A stretch of 64,000 nt of DNA from RBG-13-51-18 sp963739395 (GTDB taxonomy: Bacteria; Chloroflexota; Dehalococcoidia; Dehalococcoidales; RBG-16-60-22). The position numbers were made by a program, and so were the translations under genes. Numbering within the stretch: position 1 is the first letter of the stretch; each line of letters opens with the position of its first letter. Below are positions 50,926 through 59,079 of the stretch, one piece after another. The stretch lies in the NCBI GenBank assembly GCA_963739395.1, contig CAVUAE010000001.1:992001-1056000 (forward strand). Reading direction: 5' to 3'. The notes under the pieces are model-generated. The model was not told the DNA's origin. It was given only the letters and a program-made list of their open reading frames with translations, and did not search any database.

Positions 50926-51652
50926 TAAAGCCCATGCCTCCTACTGCGGCGAGATTACTATGGTGGATACCTGGTTCGGGTACTTCATGAAAAAGGTGGA
51001 AAACCTGGGCTTGATGCAGAATACCATGATTATTTTCACCAGCGACCACGGTTATTACTTCGGCGAGCACGGCGGTATTCTGGGCAAGATGGTTTTCGCA
51101 CGGGACGAGAAAGGCAAGATGAAAGGCAACGGTATATGGTCGCACTCGCCGTTCTATGAGGAAGTCACCAATACGCCGCTGTTCATCTACATGCCCGGTA
51201 ATAAACCGGGTAACTATGAAGGCATAACCTCCGCCGTAGACCTGATGCCCACGGTACTGGAAATAATGGGTGCCGAGATTCCTTCACGCGTTCAGGGCAA
51301 GTCACTGCTACCGGCGGTTAAAGACCAGACTGTCCCCGGCCGCCCTTACACTATTAGCGCACATCCGTTCATTAATGCCGGCGAATGGATGAAATCGGTG
51401 GATGGCGTCAACCGCATGACAGCAGAGGACTCCGAAGCTACGGTCACCACCGCGGAATGGACGCTGCTCTATGATACCGAGGCGGGTCGCTCTGAGCTGT
51501 ATAACATTAAGTCCGACCCTCACCAATTGAAAAACGTTATCAAGAAATACCCGGCAAAAGCGAAAGAACTGCATAAACTGCTGGTCAAATATATGCGCGA
51601 AACCAAGCTGGCGAAGCATCTACTTGAACCGCGACTTGAGCTACGTCTGTAG
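50783..51652 (+). CDS. Sulfatase-superfamily protein, C-terminal part (frameshifted)
   Basis: The true continuation begins at 50744 (WLERHYKEDFFLYVDTWDPHEPW), before the first available start codon. FTSDHGYYFGEHG gives the conserved Asp-His metal pair, and VDLMPTVLEIMG is a family mark. Together with the upstream part it would make one protein of about 467 residues, normal for the family. Single-base insertion in the genome or in the assembly is the likely cause. Confidence 0.78.
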   Translation: MDTWDPHEPWEPPQHYRDMYWPGHDGKQAMPVYGYWPKIPGITQELVDKAHASYCGEITMVDTWFGYFMKKVENLGLMQNTMIIFTSDHGYYFGEHGGILGKMVFARDEKGKMKGNGIWSHSPFYEEVTNTPLFIYMPGNKPGNYEGITSAVDLMPTVLEIMGAEIPSRVQGKSLLPAVKDQTVPGRPYTISAHPFINAGEWMKSVDGVNRMTAEDSEATVTTAEWTLLYDTEAGRSELYNIKSDPHQLKNVIKKYPAKAKELHKLLVKYMRETKLAKHLLEPRLELRL

Positions 51653-51654
51653 AA

Positions 51655-51850
51655 CGATTGTCATCCTGAGCGTAGCGAAGGATCTCGTGTGGGGTTGAGC
51701 AAAATCCCTCTCAATCTCCCCCGTATCGAGTACGGGGCAGGCTCTTTTATAAAGGGAGAAGTGATTACGTCACCCCTTTACCCGTCTCCCTCCTTAATAA
51801 GGAGGGTTCATCCTGAAGGTTCACCCTGAAGGGATTGAGGGAGATTTTTA
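51655..51850. repeat. Family B then family A repeats
   Basis: GTCATCCTGAGCGTAGCGAAGGATCTC starts the block. A long family A inverted repeat follows, from AAAATCCCTCTCAATCTCCC to GGGATTGAGGGAGATTTTT, with inner CCCCGTATCGAGTACGGGG and CTCCTTAATAAGGAG hairpins. No gene in it. Confidence 0.72.
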
Positions 51851-51881
51851 AAAAGAAAGAGGGGGCATTTTCGCCCCCTCT
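51846..51881 (-). terminator. Rho-independent terminator of the dnaK operon
   Basis: Minus-strand AGAGGGGGC / GCCCCCTCT perfect 9-bp stem with a 6-base loop, followed by TTCTTTTT. It lies 47 bases past the stop of the small gene downstream of dnaK. Confidence 0.88.
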
Positions 51882-51927
51882 CAATTTATCAAGAGTTATT
51901 TTTAGATTATCTGGAAAAAGTGCCGTC

Positions 51928-52077
51928 TTACGACTTCTCTGACTCTTTTCTTATCGTCCCAACCTTTTTATCGGACCTCGTGTCTCTACCGCCCTTGTTT
52001 CTTAAGGTGCCGGGCGGCAAGCCGAGGTCTTTTTCCAGATTGCCTACTTTTTTATCATCCCTCAACTTCTTCGCCAT
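51928..52077 (-). CDS. Small protein downstream of dnaK (49 aa)
   Basis: 49 residues with an internal repeat: DDKKVGNLEKDLGLPPGTLRN and SDKKVGTIRKE share the (D)DKKVG core. It is basic and glycine-containing, with no known domain. GGGGGTGAG precedes the ATG, which lies 19 bases past the dnaK stop, and a terminator follows, so it is the last gene of the hrcA-grpE-dnaK transcript. Confidence 0.6.
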   Translation of the reverse strand: MAKKLRDDKKVGNLEKDLGLPPGTLRNKGGRDTRSDKKVGTIRKESEKS

Positions 52078-52095
52078 GACTCTCACCCCCCAATA

Positions 52096-54027
52096 TTAAA
52101 CCTCCCGGAACTCCCCCTCCACCGTCCCCTCGTCTTTACCGCCTTTTCCCCCTTCCGGAGGCGGCGGTTGCTCTCCTGGTGGCGGCTGTTGACCGCCGGG
52201 TGGTGGTTGCTGTTGCTGGTAGACTGCCTGGCCTATTTTCTGCATGGTATCATTTAAAGACTGCGTGGCGTTTTTGATGGCGTTAACGTCGGTGCCTTTT
52301 AATGCTTCTTTAACAGCCTTGATTTTTTCTTCCGCTTCGCTGTTAAGGTTGGCGGGGATTTTATCTTTATTATCGCGAAGCATTTTCTCCGACTGGTAAG
52401 CCATCGCGTCCGCCGTGTTCCTGGCTTCGATTTCATCGCGGCGCTTGGTGTCTTCGGAGGCATGAGCTTCCGCCTCTTTCTGCATCTTGGCAACTTCATC
52501 TTTGGAGAGGCCGCTGGACGCCGTAATCGTTATCTTCTGCTCCTTGCCGGTGCCTTTATCCTGCGCCCTTACATTTAAGATACCGTTGGCATCCAGGTCA
52601 AAAGTGACTTCAATCTGCGGTATGCCGCGGGGAGCCGGTAAAATTCCATCGAGCATAAATCTGCCGAGTGTACGGTTATCGGCCGCCATGGGCCGCTCGC
52701 CCTGAAGGACGTGAATTTCTACACTCGGCTGGCTATCCGCCGCTGTGCTGAATATCTGGCTCTTGGCGGTGGGGATGGTGGTGTTGCGGGGAATGAGGGG
52801 TGTGGCAACGCCGCCGAGCGTCTCGATGCCTAGCGTTAGCGGCGTTACGTCGAGGAGCAGGACGTCCTTGACCTCCCCTTTAAGCACGCCGGCCTGGATG
52901 GCGGCGCCAATGGCGACCACCTCGTCCGGGTTGACGCTTTTGTTCGGCTCCTTGCCGAAGAACTGCTTTACTTTATCCTGCACCAGCGGCATACGCGTCT
53001 GACCGCCGACGAGTATCACCTCGTCAATTTGGGCGGCGGTCTTGCCGGCATCGGTAAGCGCCTGTCGGCACGGCTCGATAGATTTATCAACCAAATCCAT
53101 GACCAGCTGCTCCAGCTTGGCGCGATTCAGCTTGATATTCATGTGTTTGGGTCCGCTGGCGTCTGCTGTGATGAAAGGCAAATTGATCTCTGTCTGTTGC
53201 ACGGAAGAAAGCTCTACCTTGGCTTTTTCCGCTGCTTCCTTGAGACGCTGCAAAGCTGTTTTATCTTTGCTTAAATCGATGCCCTGGTCTTTCTTAAACT
53301 CGGCGATGAGCCAGTCGATAATACGCTGGTCGAAGTCATCCCCACCTAGATGAGTATCACCGTTTGTGGACTTCACCTGGAAGGTGCCCTCGCCTAACTC
53401 CAGAATGGAAATATCGAAAGTACCGCCGCCGAGGTCATATACGGCCACGGTCTCATCCTTCTTCTTATCCAGTCCGTAAGCCAGCGATGCCGCCGTCGGC
53501 TCGTTGATAATTCTTAAAACATTTAGTCCGGCGATGGCGCCAGCGTCTTTAGTGGCTTGGCGTTGGGCGTCGTTGAAATAAGCGGGCACCGTGATAACCG
53601 CGTCCGTAATCTTTTCGCCGAGGTAGGCTTCGGCATCTGCCTTTAGTTTTTGCAAAATCATCGCCGATATTTCCGGCGGACTGTACTCTTTGCCGCCCAT
53701 CACCACCCGCACGTCGTTATTTGGCGCTTTCGTAACTTTATAAGTTTTTCGCTTGGCGTCTTCCTCTACCGGTAACTCACGTCCCGCTGGCTCGCCCCAT
53801 TTACGTCCCATAAAGCGTTTTATACTGTAGATGGTGTTATCCGGGTTGACGACAGCCTGACGCTTGGCTATTTGCCCCACCAGACGCTCCCCATTTTTAT
53901 TTATCGCTACCACCGAGGGTATCAGGCGACTGCCCTCGGAGCTGGTAATAACTACCGGCTCGCCTGCCTCCAGTATCGCCACCTCGCTGAAAGTAGTCCC
54001 TAAATCAATCCCAACTGCTTTAGCCAT
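52096..54027 (-). CDS. dnaK: Chaperone protein DnaK (Hsp70)
   Basis: 643 residues. The ATPase domain starts AVGIDLGTTFSEVAILE and contains AVYDLGGGTFDISIL and ILVGGQTRMPLVQ. A substrate-binding domain follows from about 385 (LLLDVTPLTLGIETLGG). A Gln/Pro/Gly-rich tail (QQQQPPPGGQQPPPG) precedes the final acidic EGEFREV. It starts 1 base after the grpE stop. Regulated by HrcA through the operator at 56143. Confidence 0.97.
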   Translation of the reverse strand: MAKAVGIDLGTTFSEVAILEAGEPVVITSSEGSRLIPSVVAINKNGERLVGQIAKRQAVVNPDNTIYSIKRFMGRKWGEPAGRELPVEEDAKRKTYKVTKAPNNDVRVVMGGKEYSPPEISAMILQKLKADAEAYLGEKITDAVITVPAYFNDAQRQATKDAGAIAGLNVLRIINEPTAASLAYGLDKKKDETVAVYDLGGGTFDISILELGEGTFQVKSTNGDTHLGGDDFDQRIIDWLIAEFKKDQGIDLSKDKTALQRLKEAAEKAKVELSSVQQTEINLPFITADASGPKHMNIKLNRAKLEQLVMDLVDKSIEPCRQALTDAGKTAAQIDEVILVGGQTRMPLVQDKVKQFFGKEPNKSVNPDEVVAIGAAIQAGVLKGEVKDVLLLDVTPLTLGIETLGGVATPLIPRNTTIPTAKSQIFSTAADSQPSVEIHVLQGERPMAADNRTLGRFMLDGILPAPRGIPQIEVTFDLDANGILNVRAQDKGTGKEQKITITASSGLSKDEVAKMQKEAEAHASEDTKRRDEIEARNTADAMAYQSEKMLRDNKDKIPANLNSEAEEKIKAVKEALKGTDVNAIKNATQSLNDTMQKIGQAVYQQQQPPPGGQQPPPGEQPPPPEGGKGGKDEGTVEGEFREV

Positions 54028-54028
54028 T

Positions 54029-54706
54029 TTACTTCTCCTCCTTTTGTCCCTCTAACTCCTCTTTAGGTTGTTCTTTAATAGGGGACTCCTCTTTCTCGTC
54101 TTTAGGATGAGTCTTTAGAGTTGCCCCTTCTTTTTCTTCTTTATGATGAACTTTATGAGCAGGTTCTTCTGTGCCTTTTCCCACGGCCACGTGAGACGGA
54201 CGCAGAAGTTTACCATTAAGCGTGTAGCCCTTTTGATATTCGGCGATGACCATACCTTCTTTGCCTTTTTCGTGCCTTATCGCTTCATGTAGTTTCGGGT
54301 CGAAAGCCATGCCCAGCGCCAGAATAGGTTTCACTCCCTGTCCCTCCAGGGTGGTTTTGAACTTTCGCTCCACCAGTTTAATCCCCTCCACCCAGTCATG
54401 CTTGTTAAACTCCTCCGGAATAGCCTTGATGGCGCGCTCCAGGTCGTCGAGGACAGGCAGTATGCTTAAAACGAGATTGGCGTTAGCATAGTTGTTGAAC
54501 TCTAGCCTTTCCTGCTCGGCGCGGCGTTTGTAGTTAATGAAGTCCGCCTGCGCCCGCTGCCAGTTAGCCAGATATTCTTCGGCGCGTTTCTTTTCTTCGG
54601 CTAGCGCTTCCTCTGGAGTTATCGTGGCTTCCGGCAGCTCTTCCGGTGTTTCTGCCTTCGGTTCTTCCAGCGGAGCACTTGCATTATTTTCTTTTTCTTC
54701 CGGCAT
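54029..54706 (-). CDS. grpE: Nucleotide exchange factor GrpE with charged C-terminal extension
   Basis: 225 residues. An acidic N-terminal coil is followed by the core FINYKRRAEQERLEFNNYAN...LLPVLDDLERAI-type segment and the beta-wing motif YQKGYTLNGKLLRPSHVAVGKG. About 45 further Lys/Glu-rich residues (HPKDEKEE, KEQPKEELEGQKEEK) lie beyond the normal end. It releases ADP from DnaK. Confidence 0.95.
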   Translation of the reverse strand: MPEEKENNASAPLEEPKAETPEELPEATITPEEALAEEKKRAEEYLANWQRAQADFINYKRRAEQERLEFNNYANANLVLSILPVLDDLERAIKAIPEEFNKHDWVEGIKLVERKFKTTLEGQGVKPILALGMAFDPKLHEAIRHEKGKEGMVIAEYQKGYTLNGKLLRPSHVAVGKGTEEPAHKVHHKEEKEGATLKTHPKDEKEESPIKEQPKEELEGQKEEK

Positions 54707-54723
54707 TTAATGTTGACTCACTT

Positions 54724-55080
54724 TTAGTTGTCTACTATAAATTGAACTAGAGTGCCTATACCTAAAGCCCACCAAAGTGCACTCTTCCAATTCTTTTTTT
54801 CCTCATATACTATTACGAATGCTAATCCAGCTGCTAATACTGATTCCGGCTTCAGGACATCATTGAAAAAGTGTTCAAAAGGGAGTTGTTCAGGATTATA
54901 ATCATCATAGTGAAAGCCATATTTTGTATCGAATTCTCGAACGTGTATAGATTTAGTAGGTCGAGAATCTCTATACTGCTTAATTGCGCCTTTAGTATAT
55001 CCCATTGAGGATTCATGAAGGTTATGAAGCCTGATTAGCAAGTTTCCTTCAGACTTATTACAATAAAATTCCTGTGCCAT
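54724..55080 (-). CDS. Hypothetical protein inside the heat-shock operon
   Basis: 118 residues, AT-rich compared with grpE and hrcA on either side. Residues 1-75 are soluble, with many Tyr/His, and two hydrophobic segments lie at about 80-92 and 98-114. No family recognised. It is inserted between hrcA and grpE on the same strand with short gaps (14 and 17 bases), so it should be transcribed from the HrcA-controlled promoter. Base composition suggests later arrival. Confidence 0.6.
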   Translation of the reverse strand: MAQEFYCNKSEGNLLIRLHNLHESSMGYTKGAIKQYRDSRPTKSIHVREFDTKYGFHYDDYNPEQLPFEHFFNDVLKPESVLAAGLAFVIVYEEKKNWKSALWWALGIGTLVQFIVDN

Positions 55081-55094
55081 TACATTATCCTTCG

Positions 55095-56132
55095 CTATTC
55101 TTCCTTAAAGCTGTTTCTAGCTCCGTAAAGTCCGCCCATCAGTTGGTTCAACACGGACGATAAGTAGTAAACCGTGGGGATGGTGTGAGTATAAGGCATT
55201 CTTGTCGGTCCCACGACGGCGATGGTGCCGGATACTTCCTCGGGCAAGCCGTAACGGCAGATAACCACGCTGCAGTTCTGGATGGCTTCATTGCGGTTTT
55301 CTTTGCCGATGATTACCTGCACGCCGGACTTACTTAATTTAGTTGGCACGATGACTTTAAGCAAGGAGCGCTGCTCGACTAATTCCATCAGGTCGCGCAT
55401 CTGGTCGCTATGAGCGAATTCAGGCTTTTCCAGCATAAAATGCCAGCCTTCAAGGTAAGGCTCCTGATATTCTTTACTATCTTCAGTGTGCATCATTTCT
55501 ACGAGATGTTCGGTAGCCTTTTTTTCCCGTGCCGTTAACTCGATTTTACTTTTAACAATCTGACTTCTGGTTAAGCCGGCGTAAGCGCTATTCAGCTTGT
55601 TACCGATAGTCGCCAGGTCCGGCTGGGCAACCGGGTCATCGAAGGTAATCAGTTTTTGTCGGACTGTCGCTCCCTCGAGAACAACCACCATTAGAGCGCG
55701 GGTATCTTGCACAGCGATTAACTCCAAATGCTTAAGTTTGCAGTCCGTTGCCTTGGGGAGGCTAACTACCGCCACGTTTTCCGTAAGCCTGGCTAACAAC
55801 GATGCCGTGAGGCTTAGCCACGCCTCCACTTCTTTCTCCACCTGATGGAAGGTGTGGCTTATAAGGTACTGTTCTTCTCGGGGGAGAGTAATGTTTTCAA
55901 TAGACTCCACGTAATAGCGGTAGCCTTTATCGGAGGGTATGCACCCCGCCGAAGTATGTGGGCGTATAAGATAGCCTTCTTTTTCTAAAAGTGCCATCTC
56001 ATTGCGGATGGTGGCCGGGCTTACCTCCAGGTCGGCTTTATCCGCCACTACCTGCGAAGGCACAGGCACCGCATCCGTTATGTACCGCCGGACGATATAA
56101 TTGAGTATTTGACTACTTCTACTAGTTACCAT
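55095..56132 (-). CDS. hrcA: Heat-inducible transcription repressor HrcA
   Basis: 345 residues. A winged helix at the N terminus (ILNYIVRRYITDAVPVPS, VSPATIRNEMALLEKEGYL) is followed by the GAF-like dimerisation domain (VVVLEGATVRQKLITF) and the C-terminal VVGPTRMPYTHTIPTVYYLS. It represses its own operon, and a CIRCE-like operator lies just upstream of its start. Confidence 0.96.
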   Translation of the reverse strand: MVTSRSSQILNYIVRRYITDAVPVPSQVVADKADLEVSPATIRNEMALLEKEGYLIRPHTSAGCIPSDKGYRYYVESIENITLPREEQYLISHTFHQVEKEVEAWLSLTASLLARLTENVAVVSLPKATDCKLKHLELIAVQDTRALMVVVLEGATVRQKLITFDDPVAQPDLATIGNKLNSAYAGLTRSQIVKSKIELTAREKKATEHLVEMMHTEDSKEYQEPYLEGWHFMLEKPEFAHSDQMRDLMELVEQRSLLKVIVPTKLSKSGVQVIIGKENRNEAIQNCSVVICRYGLPEEVSGTIAVVGPTRMPYTHTIPTVYYLSSVLNQLMGGLYGARNSFKEE

Positions 56133-56142
56133 TTAGCTTCCG

Positions 56143-56169
56143 TTAGCAGTCTAACACTCCGACTGCTAA
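56143..56169 (-). promoter_or_regulatory. CIRCE operator, symmetric variant
   Basis: TTAGCAGTC (56143-56151), 9-base spacer, GACTGCTAA (56161-56169): a perfect 9-9-9 inverted repeat. The standard CIRCE is TTAGCACTC-N9-GAGTGCTAA, so both arms carry the matching change at one position. It lies 11 bases upstream of the hrcA start and just after the promoter, as expected for HrcA autoregulation. Confidence 0.9.
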
Positions 56170-56177
56170 TCATATCT

Positions 56178-56207
56178 AATTTAGCATTCTGAAGGGTTGT
56201 TTGTCAA
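56178..56207 (-). promoter_or_regulatory. Promoter of the hrcA-grpE-dnaK operon
   Basis: Minus-strand TTGACA (56207-56202), 18-base spacer, TAAATT (56183-56178). The CIRCE element begins 9 bases downstream, so HrcA would block initiation or early elongation. Confidence 0.75.
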
Positions 56208-56321
56208 GAGACAAAAGTAGCAAAAAAGCTAATATAATACCCTTTCTTTTCCTCCGTCCGCTTGTTGTGAATATGTCGAATATTGCTTGTCCCCCAAAGC
56301 TAAATATGCTAAACTGTAAAC

Positions 56322-56954
56322 GTGGATATTACCTGGTTAGGTCACTCTTGTTTTCGCATCCGAGGCAGTCAAGCCACTATTATCACCGACCCTTTTCCGC
56401 CCAACTTAGGTTATACACTCGGCAAGCAAACCGCCGATATCGTTACCGTCAGCCATCCCCACCTCTCCCACTCTTACATTGACGGCATCAAAGAACAGCA
56501 CCGCCTGGTAAAGGGACCCGGCGAGTATGAAATCAGCACTGTTTTGATTCTCGGGATAACAACCTATCACGACGCTATTAAAGGCCAATCGAAAGGGAAG
56601 AACACTGTCTATCTTTTTGAAATTGATGGCGTAACGATTTGTCACCTCGGCGATATCGGCCATATCCTCGACGATGAACAAAGTGAGGAACTGGGAAATA
56701 TCGATATCTTAATGGTGCCGGTCGGCGGCGTCTCAACCATCAACGCTTCCATGGCAGCACAAACAGTCCGCAAACTCGAACCCAAGGTAGTCATCCCCAT
56801 GCATTATAAGACCGATAAAACGGAGCGCGACCTTGAGCCAGTGGAGAATTTCCTTAGAGAAATGGGTCAAACACAGGTAGAGCCCCGCCCCAAACTAACT
56901 ATATCCCGGACCAGCCTCCCCCTCACGATACAGGTCGTTGTGCTAACCGCCTAA
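56322..56954 (+). CDS. MBL-fold metal-dependent hydrolase (UlaG/UPF0173-like)
   Basis: 210 residues. ITWLGHSCFRI at the N terminus, TVSHPHLSHS (H-x-H-like) near 45, HLGDIGHI near 108 and VIPMHYKTDK near 168 are the ligands of the UlaG-like MBL group. Substrate unknown. The start is GTG 56322. TTGCTT-16-TATGCT lies just upstream, there is no Shine-Dalgarno, and a near-leaderless start is likely. Confidence 0.85.
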   Translation: MDITWLGHSCFRIRGSQATIITDPFPPNLGYTLGKQTADIVTVSHPHLSHSYIDGIKEQHRLVKGPGEYEISTVLILGITTYHDAIKGQSKGKNTVYLFEIDGVTICHLGDIGHILDDEQSEELGNIDILMVPVGGVSTINASMAAQTVRKLEPKVVIPMHYKTDKTERDLEPVENFLREMGQTQVEPRPKLTISRTSLPLTIQVVVLTA

Positions 56955-56964
56955 TATCAAGTCC

Positions 56965-57681
56965 TTATCCGCCATCAAGGAAATCGGCGAGGATTTTACT
57001 GAACTTTTCGACGCTTTTTCGATGCGGCGCATGACCCCACCCGCCCATCACTGCCAGCTTTGCCTTGGGTATTATTTTGACTACTCGCCGCGCGATTGAG
57101 ACGGAATAATATGGGTCTATCCTCTTCCAGATTATCAGAGTCGGAATTTTCAGGTGTCGTAAATCTTCATCGTAATTACGGTCGAACACTTCACCTGGTT
57201 TTAATCGAAAATTTGGGTATGGCTGCGGTAATCGAAATACCTTTCGATATCCCCAGAAAATATACTGTAAGGCATTACCCAATATAGTCATTTTCCCAAG
57301 ACCGGTCGTATCTACCAGCACAAGCTTGCTGATTTTATCCTGGTCTTTAAGCGCCACATCTAGGCAGAATTTCCCTCCCAGCGAATGCCCCACCAGCGCC
57401 GGCTTTTTCAGCTTTAACGTGTCGATGAATCCGACCATAAAGTCAATAAGGTCATCAAAGTAAAAGCCCTTTTCGTTCTTCTCGCTCTGCCCGTAGCCGA
57501 GTAAATCCAGAGCATACAAACTAAAGCGACCGGATAGAGCGGACATCATACCGGTCCAGTCCCGCGCATCGCTGGCGCCGCCATGAACTAATACTACCGG
57601 CGGACCGCTGCCCGCTTTAAAGTAATGCGCTTGCCGGCCGTTGATTTTTACCTGCAAGCTCTCGATGCCGTTATTATCCAT
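56965..57681 (-). CDS. Alpha/beta hydrolase
   Basis: 238 residues. Oxyanion loop VLVHGGASDARDW, nucleophile elbow GHSLGGK (Ser near 97), and a C-terminal His in GGWGHAPH. Substrate unknown. It overlaps the upstream LysR gene by 8 bases, so it is co-expressed with its probable regulator. Confidence 0.9.
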   Translation of the reverse strand: MDNNGIESLQVKINGRQAHYFKAGSGPPVVLVHGGASDARDWTGMMSALSGRFSLYALDLLGYGQSEKNEKGFYFDDLIDFMVGFIDTLKLKKPALVGHSLGGKFCLDVALKDQDKISKLVLVDTTGLGKMTILGNALQYIFWGYRKVFRLPQPYPNFRLKPGEVFDRNYDEDLRHLKIPTLIIWKRIDPYYSVSIARRVVKIIPKAKLAVMGGWGHAPHRKSVEKFSKILADFLDGG

Positions 57682-58573
57682 GCTGTAAAGCCTCTGTCTT
57701 AACGAATTCTATAAATACTTCCAGCAGTCGCGAAGTGATTGCTTGCCGATGAACGCAATAGAAATTACGCGACAAGCGTAGTCCCTTTACTTTAACCTGT
57801 TGTACCAGACCCTGCGCCGTGTACTGTTTTATTGCCAGGTTTGAGACGAAGGCGATGCCGGCTCCGGCGGCAACTGCTGCGATAACCGATTGTGTGCTGC
57901 CGAGCACCAGTTGCGGCATCCAATGTTCAATATCAACTCCTGCCTTCGATAGTAATTTTTCCAGGTTCTGCTGTGTCCCTGATGTCACCTCCCGGAAAAT
58001 AAAAGGCTCGCCCGCCAACTCCTCTGGCGTAACCTTCTCTTTGCTAGCGAAGGGATGCCCCGGAAAGACAATCAGCACGATTTCATCATTATCGATTTTA
58101 AAGGATACGATGTCCTTTCCCTCCGGCATAATGCCACAAAATCCTACTTCATAAGCGCCACCTTTTATTTTACCGATAACTGTCAGTGAATCGGATACAT
58201 CAACTTGGATTTTGACGGTGGGATAGCGCTGCTTGAATTTAGCTAATAACGTCGGCAGGAGGTATTCGCCGGGTATCGTACTGGCGGCGATATGTAATTC
58301 CCCGGAAACCTTATCGCGTAACTCATCCAGGTCGTGTTGGAGTTTTTCGCGTTCTCCTCCCACGGTTTCCGCAAAGCGCAGCAGCCGCTTACCGGCGGGC
58401 GTTAATATTAATCCTCTCTGGCTGCGGTCTATCAGGCGTGTACCGAGCTCCTGTTCCAGCTTTTGTATCTGGAAAGTCACTGCCGGCTGGCTGACGACCA
58501 ACTTCTTTGCCACCTCGGAAAAGTTCCCCAGCCTCACTATTTCCTGGAATGTCTTTAAATACTCGATGTTCAT
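57674..58573 (-). CDS. LysR-family transcriptional regulator
   Basis: 299 residues. N-terminal HTH (FQEIVRLGNFSEVAKKLVVSQPAVTFQIQKLEQELG) and a periplasmic-binding-like effector domain (ELHIAASTIPGEYLLP, AVAAGAGIAFVSNLA). The domain layout resembles CysB/CbbR-type regulators. It heads an operon with the alpha/beta hydrolase and is divergent from yedF-selD. Confidence 0.93.
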   Translation of the reverse strand: MNIEYLKTFQEIVRLGNFSEVAKKLVVSQPAVTFQIQKLEQELGTRLIDRSQRGLILTPAGKRLLRFAETVGGEREKLQHDLDELRDKVSGELHIAASTIPGEYLLPTLLAKFKQRYPTVKIQVDVSDSLTVIGKIKGGAYEVGFCGIMPEGKDIVSFKIDNDEIVLIVFPGHPFASKEKVTPEELAGEPFIFREVTSGTQQNLEKLLSKAGVDIEHWMPQLVLGSTQSVIAAVAAGAGIAFVSNLAIKQYTAQGLVQQVKVKGLRLSRNFYCVHRQAITSRLLEVFIEFVKTEALQHG

Positions 58574-58587
58574 AAGTAAAACTTATC

Positions 58588-58616
58588 TTGCACTAAGAAA
58601 ATGCTTATGGTATAAT
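58588..58616 (+). promoter_or_regulatory. Promoter of yedF-selD
   Basis: TTGCAC (58588-58593), 17-base spacer, exact TATAAT (58611-58616), about 48 bases before the yedF ATG. It lies immediately upstream of the divergent LysR start. Confidence 0.75.
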
Positions 58617-58670
58617 CTCTCACGATTATTTTAAGTTATTATGGGTAAATCATCAAGGTAGAGGTAACAT

Positions 58671-59006
58671 ATGACGTCAAAAGTAATATTGATTCAATCA
58701 GAAGTGTTAGGCAGGGGCAGCGATGAGCTGGGCGAGCTGATTATGTCCAACTTCTTGAGGCTGCTCGTCGAAAGCCCGGATAAACCTGCCTCGTTAATTT
58801 TCTGGCATACCGGCGTGAAGCTGGCTTGCGAAGGCTCATGGGCTTTAGTGCATCTGAAAAAGCTGGAGGAGCAGGGGGTAGAGATACTCGCCTGCTCCAC
58901 CTGCCTAGAATATTTTGACCTTACGGATAAGCTAAAGGTCGGTAAGCCTACCAATATGGTCAAGTCCATCGACTCCATACTCCATAAAGATATGGTCTGC
59001 TTATAA
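58671..59006 (+). CDS. yedF: DsrE-like selenium metabolism protein YedF
   Basis: 111 residues, lacking the TusA-like N-domain of longer YedF proteins. VILIQSEVLGRGSDELGELIMSNFLRLL opens the DsrE fold. Cys in LACEGS and the CSTCLEYF loop are candidate selenium/sulfur carriers. It lies 73 bases upstream of selD, which supports a role in selenium supply. GAGGTAA precedes the ATG. Confidence 0.88.
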   Translation: MTSKVILIQSEVLGRGSDELGELIMSNFLRLLVESPDKPASLIFWHTGVKLACEGSWALVHLKKLEEQGVEILACSTCLEYFDLTDKLKVGKPTNMVKSIDSILHKDMVCL

Positions 59007-59079
59007 AATGTAGTAGGCTTTGACTTTCACGCTTTACCTATTAACTTCGCCATTGTACAATTATCGCTAAGAGGTAAAC

